DNA from: Vanessa cardui
Lineage: Eukaryota; Arthropoda; Insecta; Lepidoptera; Nymphalidae
DNA length: 64,000 nt
NCBI RefSeq assembly: GCF_905220365.1
Contig: NC_061134.1
Span: forward strand, 4,417,001-4,481,000
Reading direction: 5' to 3'
In this document: piece after piece, positions 50,701 through 62,700 of the stretch
How positions within the stretch are numbered: the first letter of the stretch is position 1
How the letters are laid out: each line of letters opens with the position of its first letter
Notes under the pieces: generated by a model
What the model saw: the letters and a program-made list of their open reading frames with translations, nothing else
Told to the model about the DNA's origin: nothing
Databases searched by the model: none
Translations under genes and position numbers: made by a program

Positions 50701-53700
50701 ATGTTTCATGCAAATATCACAAAGCATTTTTTTTTTTCTTTTAATATAAAACACCCAATAGTCAATAGACTATACTATATTACACCGAGCGTGAACTCAG
50801 TCGTTAATCTTAAAATTATCGATGTTCATAAAAATCTAAAATTAATTTTAATAACAATTTGAATTTTCGCCACGAACACGTATAACACAAAAAAAAAATC
50901 TACGTGTCAGAATTTGATAAGTGACGTTACGGCTACAACTTAAACCTCGCTATAATATAATTCGTCTTATATTAAACCTATGACTGTAAACCTAACATAC
51001 AGGGTGTTACTTATTATAAAATTTCACTCAGAATGCGTTAATACGAAAAATAACTAGGATATAATAGAAAGAAAACATTTGTCAAATCTTAAAAAAAAAT
51101 TAAATGGACACTTCAACCAGCTTATCGAGCCAGAGCTCCGTTTATTATCATTATAATTGATATTACGACTAATTATATAGAAACGAAAAGTTTTATTATT
51201 AACATTACGCAAAAGCGACTTAAACAATTATTAGTCCGCGTGAAATAATAAAATAATAAATAATTACATTTCGATAGTGCGAAATATTAGCATAAGTACA
51301 TTATTGCAGTTACAACATTGCGAATAATATTATATATTATAGTTATATATAAATATAGGTACGATATAATTTTAATTATTTACATTCTCCCTCGTTCACA
51401 ATAATATAATTGCACTTCTGATGAATAAAACTCTAACTAAAGTCCAACGAAATCAAACGCGTGCGGCGTCACGCTCGAGACGAAAGGGTCCAAAATAATA
51501 ACTCACGGACCCCTCCTCGCGTAGACCAGCTCCCAAACGATATCACAAAACTTCAAGACCAGCAACCCAAATATATAGAGGGATCCGTACACGTCCCGGC
51601 TCAGAGAGTACAGAGCGCAGCAGGTCAGCATGCATCACAAGGACAGCGTGTCGCGGATGAGCTTGCGGACCGTGTTGCCGACCGACGTGGGCGGCGCGCC
51701 CGACAGGTTGTAGTGGATCTTGAACAGGTACGGCTGGATGTCGGCGTACGTCGTGTCGAAGATGAGGTCGGCGTCCGACCGGCTCGGCATCTTCGGCACG
51801 TACTCGTGCCGGTTGATGATCTCCGTGATGAAGACGATCTTGTCCTGCAGCATCTCGACGACGCTCTCGTGCTTGGCGTGCATGTCCTGCTCGTTGCGCG
51901 ACTCGGTGAGCTCGCAGCAGACGGTCCACACCTCCCAGGGCACGCACTCGGGCTGGAAGGGCCAGCGCGCGCGGCGCTTCTGGAAGAACTCGAGGCTGAT
52001 GGAGCCGCGCGGGCTGCAGCCGTCGGCGCCGCGCAGCAGCTCCGAGAAGTCCGACACCTCGCGCCGCACCAGCCGGCCCAGCGCCTCCGACTCGCAGCAC
52101 ACGTACGTGAAGTCGATGAAGTCGCAGTCCACGTCCACGTAGCTGACCGTCCGGATCGAGTAGCTCTCCTCGTTGTTGTACGTGAACTTGCCGCTCGACC
52201 GGTGGAAGAGCACCGTGTGGAAGATGCTGGCGACCACCTCGTCCACTTGCCTACCCTCCATGGACATTTCGAACTCTATGCTGCGTGCGTTCATCTCGCC
52301 CGTCACTGGCAAGTCGCGCGCGCACTCGCCTCGAATACTGACATAATCGCCCAATAATATATCGATTACAGACTTCCGATGACTTTCAGTGGGGTATCGG
52401 AAAGGTCGTGTGCGACGTGTTGCGCCATTTCCGAGTTTAAAATAAGCAACGCATCGAGTCCCACACTGAAACGGAAAATGGCCGTTTTAGTCCGTCGACA
52501 TACTTGAAGGAGTCGACACACTCGCCAGTGAGCGAGACTTACCCATGTATTTGAGTGTGCCGCAGAGCGTCGTAGTCCGCGAGCCGACGGACAACCACTT
52601 GGACAGCCCGAAGTCCACCAGCTGTACGTGGAGGTCGGAATCTAAGAGAATGTTTTCTGGTTTGAGATCACGATATATCACACCAGCGTTGTGCAGGAAG
52701 TCTGTAAGAAAACATTTCAATCATTTCGTATATTGATTCGAGTATAACTACTTATCGTAACGTTTGTTTCAACTAATACTATTTAGTTATATTAGAACTA
52801 TTGCACTTTTCTTTTATGAATCTGATGAAATTTTAGTTAAATGCATTTTTATATTCCATTTTATACATATTTTGTCTCATAACTAAGTAAGAGCGTCACA
52901 TATAACTAATATGTATTTACAATTTTTGGACAAAGGTAGATTTCTCACATTTACCCGCTACAAGAGTTATTCACACAGAATATGCGGCAGCATATTCTGT
53001 GTGGGAATTAATATATTATTAATGCCTTATACTCACCGATAGCTATGGCAATTTCTGCTACAAATATCTTCACAAGCTCCTCTGGTAACTTTGTGTACTT
53101 CTCTAGTAAAGCTAACAACTCGCCGCCGGGAATGTACTCTGAAACTAGAGAGACATTTCTTTATTTAATAACGCTTAAACTACTCTATATCTATCCATAC
53201 ATCATTTCATTCATTCATTCATTCCTTTAAATTTTAAAGGAACAACTTGAAATGAATAAAGTAGCACCGTCGTTTAAATCTTGACAAAGTGCGAGTAGAT
53301 GTGATCGTAATTGGATTTTATGTATGTATATCATTATCGTTATCACTAATTATGTTGGCTTCCCTACAGCATTAAAATTTTATATATAGTCCACAAAAAT
53401 ACATGTAGACGCGTTTCGAATATGAACACGCGTCATAAATATAAACGTGTAACATATTAAATTGTTAAGAGTGACGTTTTGTTATCAACTATTTTGCGTC
53501 ATTCCATATTTAAATTTTCTCCTTCTATTCATTCTTAAATAAATTATCATAGGTACAACGTGGTAACTTTATTTTTAATTATTTTCTGTAGGCAAATTTA
53601 GCAATTTAAAGTAAGTGGGCACATATTGGCACTGGCACTTCAGAACCTACCTATAATTGAATCACCAATTGGAAGAAGGGAATAAACGCCACTTTTCGAC

Positions 53701-56700
53701 ATATTAACTTTTATACACTCTTACTTTCTTTAGGCGTAGGGCTAAATATTATACATTTAAGGGAGGTCTGTCGGTGAATAAATCAGGATTGATATTTTCT
53801 TAATAGTCATTGATGTCCTATAAGTTTATAAGTTGAAAGCAAAAAGTTATGAAGTTTTTTTATTGTCTCCGTTTCTATTTTTTGGATTTATTCCCTTCTT
53901 CCAATTGGTGGTTCAATTGTTATACACGTATTAAAAAAAGATTACGACCGTCTCGTGACCTGATGGTTTTAGAACAGAACAGAACCAGATACACACGATG
54001 GAATCTCCACAATTATTAAGTGCACGGTTACGATACTCACTTTCGCCTCGAATAGTACGAGAGACGAGGAAGATATCTGAATCCCGAGTTTCTGTATTAA
54101 CAATATTTATAAATATTATTTACACATTGTCTAGTTCCTCTCAAAGTAAATTATGTCATCTACGTAATGAGTAAGATAGCTTAGACATACATTATGAGTG
54201 ATAAGACCATCTACGCATTTTCGATTTACTTTCTTAGTCCACGCTTTAAATTTGTAACGGAAAAAATGCACCCATTCAAAGCCGGCATATTTCGCTAGTA
54301 TATGTACTTACTCAGAGCCCAAATTTTAAAACTTACTTAATATTATATTATGTATATATATTGTATAGATACTAAGATTGTTTGAAGTGTTTACCACTAG
54401 GTTGTGTACCTGTGTGTGGTAGGGCTTTGTGCCGTGTGGGTAGGTAACGCACACTCATCAGTTATTCTACCGTCAAATAACAGTACTCAGTATTGTCGTG
54501 TTCCGGTTTGAAGGGTGAGTGAGCCAGTGTAACTACAGGCACAAGGGACATAACATCTTAGTTCCCAAGGTTGGTGGCACATTGACGATGTAAGGAATAG
54601 TTAATATTTCTTACAGCGTCATTGTCTATGGGTGATGGTGACCACTTACCACCACGTGGCCTATGTGCTCGTCCGCCAATACCATAAAAAAGTCAAATGT
54701 CTTGTCTATCTTAGACATAAATAAATATTTTAATTTTGGGTATTAGACAGACGTCAGCACCCTTAGTCATTAACATAGACAAAGCCACGTGGTATTAACA
54801 TATATTGATATATGTATATATAATTACTTATACCGATATCGTATCGGATAATGTAAAAGCGCTCTTAGGGTAAATAACAATGACCTTTAAACAAACTAGT
54901 TAGAGATAGAACCGTATTCATGTTCCATGTGAAACATTACATGTTATTTTAGTAAACAAATGAGTAATGTCTAGTCGGTCTGATAGTGATAAGGTGATAA
55001 GAGCAGTCGAGGAAGCACCAAAACAATCGGGTCAAGACATTCATTAATTCACTCTAAAAATACACGAAAATCAAAATCATTAACAATGAAGTACTTCAAG
55101 AGAATATTTCATATTTCAGATATTTTGGTAACCAATGTACCCTCCCATATATTTCTTTGTTTATGATAACAAAAGACAGTTTCACAAATGTAATCAAATA
55201 TTTCATGAAACGTACTAACTAGTAGTTATAATGAGTCCAGTGGCTGACTAGACGGTTATCGGCATCAAATTAATATCGCCGCGAGAAAGCTACAACTGCA
55301 AGATCCATCTAGTATCTGTAATACCACAATAACAGCGGAGACACGTATCAGCCAGTGTCTTCAAGCAGTGATGGCAAAAATCTATCAGACGGAGAGACAG
55401 ATATCACACATTTATGGAAAGTCTGCAGTAGTCCAGTGTCTATATGTAAGAAGTTTTAATAGTCTCATACTTTGGAAAGCACATCAAGCCAATAACTCTG
55501 CTCATAAACTCTTTCACGTCGTGTCAGATTTGTACTCGCTTCGCATCATGAGCATAATTGAATAACATCGATTGCTTTCGTGTGTTTCAAACATACTTAT
55601 GCACTTAATAATATTATAAATGCAAAATAGAAAATAGAACTCACAATCCATCGGTCTGTTGATCGTTTACGAACAAACCACAGAACCAAATTTCTTATAA
55701 GATAAGCTTGGAATACAAGAAAGGACATAGGTTCCTTCGTTGCCTAAACCCAAAGCCAATCCCTAAAATTCCTCCTTTCTATGAGACTTTCTTTTATAAA
55801 TACGCAAAAAATCGCAATAAGTACATAACTCGTATAAAATATTGTTATTGAATTTGATACATAATTGAGTGTTGTTAGTTTTAGTTTTACTCATTAATTT
55901 CAATTATTTATTTCCCGATATGTAGTCAATAAAATAATATACATTCATAAATAACATCGGGTAAATATAAATTCGAAAACACATACGAACCAAGTATATG
56001 AAAATAGATTGAGTTACCCCGCGTATTTCAGATAAGGTGATCACCAAACATTCGAGTGACTATCACGGCCCTACGAAGTGTACTCTGGCAATAAATACAC
56101 TCAATAAACAACGTTCACGCATAATTATACATTTAGGATGGACAACACTCATTAATACCTATCTGTTGTTTTATTCTTGGTACTTATATTGACAGAACGG
56201 TTATTATTATTTTGAATTATATTTAACTAGAGGAAATAGATCTTTAGATTATTTATTGTTCTTTTTTTTTTCAATATTAAAAGTATGATTGTTTTTTATA
56301 ACATTGGCAGCAAGATCAGTCATCAGTCAGTCTCGTTAACAAGACATTCGTAGATAATGTCGAAATATCGAGCTCCACCGAACAAAAATAAAAAACATGG
56401 TAAATATCCCGAAATTAATAACTTTTATAATTGGCAGCAAGGTCAGCCATAGGTAAAATGGTTTCTTTGTGCCTGTAATTATGTCGATTCATTCACTAAC
56501 CACATATAATTCATTCACCAACCAACCCGCATTGGAGCAGTGTGGTGGATGCTCCAACCTTCTCCTTAAAGGGAGAGGAGTCCTTAGCCCAGCAGTGGGT
56601 ATTGAATAAATGATTAATTTATATCGAGTACGAAAATTAACTTTTGAATCGTCATTTTACAAGATTTTTCAACCGTCAGGAAACTCGGTCAATGAAAAGA

Positions 56701-59700
56701 CAGGTATGTAACTAAAATAGAGTTCAATTTATATATTTATTTTGGAATGGTTCCATTCCAGCCAGTCTTCTTTAAGCCCTACCATCAGTAAATAAAGCGT
56801 GATAATGATAACGCCATTCAATAAATTGACTATGCAATCAATTGAATTTTATGATGCAATTAAATAGCAAAGCTACTTCAGTGAAGATCGTATAAATTAG
56901 ACGTAGATAACAATTGTAGCGTCGCGGAGAGTAACGAACGCAAAACTAGGACTAGATTTGGTTAATGAGGTTTTTATGGTTTAAATTATTACATTACTAT
57001 TAGGTAATAAGTATAGTATAGACCAGAGAGAACTGGACTAACTGATAGTTTGTTTATTCTATAAATTTAAAAATCATTTGTTTTAATTATAATAGCTTGG
57101 GTTAGCTATTATAACTTAATGCTATTTTTAGGTACAGTGTTTTTAAAATATGAATTAAATTGTGTGTAAATTATGAAAAAAATAATTATGTGATTTAACT
57201 TATGATATATCGAAATCGATAGTTATCTGAGCATTCGCACATTTAAGACCTATTACTAAGTAAACAAGGGTAAATTTTTTGTTTGTTTCACTTTTACTCC
57301 TCAACTACTGAACCAATCACGATAAAATTTTGCATACACCTTAACATGACAAGAATATATATTAGTTTACAAACTAGCAGCCAATACTCCTCATCAGCTA
57401 CCCCGATGAGGGCAGACACCACGATTATGATCTTTATTAATAATATAGTAAGTAGTACATAATTACTACCAGCAATCAACATATTTTTTTTGTTTTATTT
57501 TTGTTATACAGCGTTGACTTATTTATTACTCGAGATACTATTTTCAAAAGTTACTTAATGTTTCAGTTTCATAAAATCATTTTTTGCCATTCTAAATGTT
57601 TGTCAAAGGCGTAATTATTTATTTTGTCACGTGAATTGACTCACCTATATACAGTCTTTTCTTGGTTTGCCAGCGAGACACAGCACCCGCTATGAACGAG
57701 TGGTGACCGACCGCTGCTTGAATGCGCGCCTCTTCTTTTACTTGCCTTACCGCATTTTCACTTACAATCTAATAACAAACAAACACTTTAACATAAATTA
57801 TGTCAATATCTATCTACGCATGAATGTATTTAATACAATTACAGTATAATTAAATTTTTTCTTTCTAGTAACCGTATTCTATTACAATACAGCAGGTAAT
57901 ATGTTTTAAACGTTTTCTGAAATCGTGTTTTAAAACTATATAGTTTACGTAACAGCAATTGATTGCTTTGTCCAAAATAAGTGTTAATTATTAATTGATA
58001 AGTGTTTCCATCTGACAGCTTTGAATCACGGCGATTTCAGGGACTATCTGCGAGGGACATATCAATATGCACATCTCTGTGTGTGGTGTACACTGCTATG
58101 GAAAAGGATATCCAATGCGACTGGAAAAGTATTAAGCGGGTTTTACGATGCGTAGGAGTGTAAACATTGCTAACTTCAAGTCTCCGAGCTGGCACTTAGA
58201 AATGCTCTACTAAACATTGGCCTTAAATAGAGTTGGAACACAAAACTTTTGGGAATCGAGGATTATAAGTGAATGAATTAATTAATGAATTAATCGAAGC
58301 AGTAAATAGATGTCGAATAACGTTAATCATAAGAAAACTCTATAAATATTGTTTATATATTCATAAAGTTGAATAAAAGTCTTGTAGTTCTTGAAATGTA
58401 ACTTATAACAAAGAGTAGTTGACCCTGCAGTATAGCAGTTTATAATCCAATATTTCTGCGTAGTTTAAGCCGATGACAAAATGCTATTTTGAAGGTTTAC
58501 GTCACCCTAATTTTAATATCCTTTGTGTTATACGTACTGACTGATTTGTGAGATCTCTTAGTAAATTAAAATGTGTTCATAAGTTTATTTGAACTTTCAT
58601 CCTCCATTCGTTACAGCAATTCAACAGATCGTGATGGAACTAGTGAATTGTTCTGCTTACATTCAAAATGGTACATTTTTTTTCTAACTTGCAGACTCTT
58701 AGTGTATCCGTGCGAAGGCATATCGGATAGCCTATACACAGCAGTAGCCAATGCACATTATAATCTATCGTTAATTCTAGATATTATTCATCTTAAGAAG
58801 TGAGTTAAATTTGTTAAGGAAATGCACTTGATACAATGACTTTCCTAAATTTTTATCAAGAAGAGATTCTTTCAAACAATAACAAGGCAAACATATCATT
58901 GTATACCTTATTGAGATAAGACAAACGCGACGCATTATTTGTTGGTACTCATACGACGATCACGCTTTTTTTATGTATACATATATTTTATGTGACGAGC
59001 CTCTTGTTCATTTACTTCTCCTGTAATCCATTACAGTAGAAGTAAATGGACGTACCTCCACCACACACTCAGAATATCACAAGACGTAGCGACTTGTAAA
59101 TTTTTATGCTTCAAGTTATCTGACCCATTATAAAAAAACGCGATTGTAATTCGACTGAAAATTTAATTTAAATATATACATATATACCTTAGCCACTGCG
59201 TTATATCAAAAGTAATTTATCATAAATCAAAAAGACATAAGCGACGTCGAAATAGTAATAACAATTTAACCTTTCGTATTAAAATTTTCAAGGACCGAAT
59301 ATATTAATAAATAAACGATCGTACTGATATGAATACATGCATTCAAATAAACGATATAAATGAATTATGATGCCTTAATCTTCAACACCATTGACCTACT
59401 GAGCTACATCTATATCAATACATATATTAAAATCACATCGGACGGCGTAAAGTTGATGAAATAGGTATCATATGAAATTATATTTGTGAAGAATTTATCT
59501 GTTAGTATGCGTGCGGTAGGTACTATTGTTTAGACATTACATGGGAAAATATTCATCTAAGGGATTGTTAATTTTTATCACGCAATGCAATTAATTCCTG
59601 TTGCTAGCACAGGAATTAGTTAATAATATTATGCGACTCGTATCACTCTGACAGTTTTTCAATTTTAATTAATTTCATCATTTATCAATCAATCAAAAAT

Positions 59701-62700
59701 TTGTATTGGAGATAATTTAAAGACAGTTTTATCACGAAGTAGCGTCAATGACTCTCGACATTATCGATATTATTAGGAGTATCATACTTCGTTTTAAATT
59801 GAAATCGAATTCCTAAAAAATAGGTAAAACGTAATAAATTTCGTATATTACTCAATGCATGAAACCTGACACTTTGATAGATTATAATCTTTGGCTAAAT
59901 AATCTGTGCCCTCTTGGCACAAATAAAAGCCAAAATTAAAAACAATAAACAATCTGAAATGGCCCGTAGGTTACTCTTTATCCCGGAACCTACCTCACAC
60001 CTGTAACACATCAAACTCCGCCAACACTCGCGTGAGGAAACTAGTAATTAATAATTATCTAAAAAAAGTTAATCCGGTAACTAAACGGATCGGGATGTAT
60101 TTATAAATAATAGTTAATCGTATGTCATATCACTTTAAATGCAAAAGTGATATGACATACGCTTATAATTATAAGCTTTAACTTAAAACTTTAAAGATGC
60201 CTAATACTATAGTCTTTTTTTTGTTACTTCATGTTCTAATAGTTGTATTATATATAATTTAAAGGAACAGAAAATAAAATATCTACATAATTTACCTACT
60301 TACTATTTTAATAAAAATAAATCTATTTTTTGTGTATGCTGTAGATATGAATAATAATAAAGATCTTATGGTTGTTAAAACAGAAACAGTCAATCTACCA
60401 AGCACTATAATATTTTATAATACAATATTTCATCGTAGTTTACTAAGCCGATGACTAATCTAATATTCTGTAACTTTACGTCATAAATTGTAAGAAAAAA
60501 AGCAGCGTTTACGCCACTGCGAAGTATACATAATTATAGAGCATAAATACGGCATAAACTACCTAATGTTAAAGGCATTTTGATTACTGTTCAGATTGAT
60601 TTTCATATACATACTCTAGATTATTTGTTTTACAATTAATTTAATAGTGAAATCTCTTGTTTCTCCTATATCACCTAGATAAGAAATGGACTGCTATATT
60701 CCTGTCAAATAATTTTGCATTTCAAGCGTGTGTTCCTGTTTTTATTTAAAAAGTATTTATAATGTATGTAAACAAAAAAAATATTGAATAGATAGTCTTA
60801 CAGACCAGACACTAAAGTAAGTCGATGAATGTCCCAATACTAGGCAAAGATAATCTTTCCTATTAAAGATAAAGTTTAAAATTTATATCATTACACTACC
60901 ACGTACCACGTGGAGTTTTAAAACGTATTTCGATACATTCAGGCTTTTTCACGTCATTTTCGTTCAATGCCGAGCATTTGTTTAAATTACAAACATAAAT
61001 TAAAATACTCGGTACTGTTCTAATTTAGTACTGAACGGATTTAAACTCGCAAACGTTAAGAACCAAGGTTCTTAGTGGTCAGGTGAAATAAGCCCCAAAA
61101 CCTTCTCCTCAAAGGGAGAGTAGGCTTTAGCCCAGCAAGGAAGCATTAACAGGTTGTTCCTTCATTACTAAGTATTAAGATCCACCTTTTTTATCCATAG
61201 TTCTATCTAGGGACATATTTTTACTGACATTAAGATATATTTCAACATATTAATATCACAATACTTCAGTTCTATCAACAACAGTTTTTAACAAAAGTAT
61301 ACCCACATTGTGCTCATTTTAAATAACTTTAAACAATCACATTCTTTAGTATTCATAATTATACGAAACGAGAGTCCCTTTATCGTCCCTTTATCATTTA
61401 AGTACATGGTTGAATACATTGATTTAATTAGGTCAGCGAGATAAACCTCACACAGATAAAGTTAATGCACTATAAATTCAAAAGCATAAGCACATGAGCA
61501 AGTGAAAATTGAAGCCATTAAAAAGAACTAGCGACCCGCCCTGGCTTCACACTGGTGTAATTTATTAATAAAGAATATGAGAAATACCTTCAACAAAAAT
61601 TAACTAGGTGTATTCATTTTATCGAATGATGTTGTAGTAAACAGATATGTTATTAACGCGCAAATAGTAAAGACTAGAAAACGTCCTAATTGGGACGTTT
61701 ACCTTTAGTTGTTTTATGCAGTAATACGTTATAATGAATCATAATTACGTAGTAATACGTTTTGCGTAATTAAAACATCGAGTTATCCCTTTTACTTATT
61801 GTTTTTATCAAGCTAACCTTTTTACTTTTAACGAAAAGTAAAAATAAATTAAAATAAACGGTCCCTGGCGCGGCACACTTTTTTCTGTTGTTTAGTATGG
61901 ATATAACATATCTTTTTAATATTAGAATATCATTGATTTTATCTTAAATCGTTTTTTATTTACTTTTTAGCTTATCATGAGACATATGGATGGTTTACAA
62001 ATGATTTTGAGTCCAATATTATTGTGAGACATAGCCCAGAAGTTGTTTGCCGACTTATAGGTTCAAGTTTGGATTATTATTACAGGTCAATTTATTTTTA
62101 GTGCCATGTTGTCTGACCACGCTTTTCGTAGCGAACAATTTTGTTGCACGTATTTTGAAATATGTCATATCTTCGAAAGTATCAACCGAATGTTATATTG
62201 AAAGACATTTATTTGAAAAAGGATTAATCATTTTTTGGGGGAAATTACGTCGCATAAAATATTTTTTTTTACTAATCTAAGATTATATTCTGGCGTAAGT
62301 TGTATCTATGTCGGTTAATTCTTATATTTAATAAATAATGGTTTGTAAGACACTAAAATGTATTAATGTATTATATATAAATATACATTAGTATATATGT
62401 ACTTAAATCCACAAAGGTTAATGCAATTTTGTTTCAGACAGTTTATAATTTACATAAATGTACAACAATTATTAATCAATGGCCTTCTTTTGTTCTTTTT
62501 TCATTTATCCCATTTTGTCATTATTAGTTTCACATTTGAAGATACAGTTATATCTAAACGTAATAAATGCACCCTTTTAACTCACTTATATAGAAACAAT
62601 TAAATGGATATCACCATGAGAATCTAAAATTTAATCACAGTTTGTTTGTCATTATTCACATCAAATTATGAATTTTGCATTTATTGATAAATATATGTAC

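Noticed and set aside
51461..52357. 298-codon open frame on the + strand
   Set aside because: It is antisense to ATG101 and arises from the high GC content. Its Arg/Ala/Val/Leu-rich product has no family features. The overlapping frames at 51543-52100 (-) and 51720-52142 (+) are shadows for the same reason.
62047..62280. Open frames at 62047-62280 and 62397-62603 (+)
   Set aside because: AT-rich chance frames inside the kinase intron, without motifs or splice signals.
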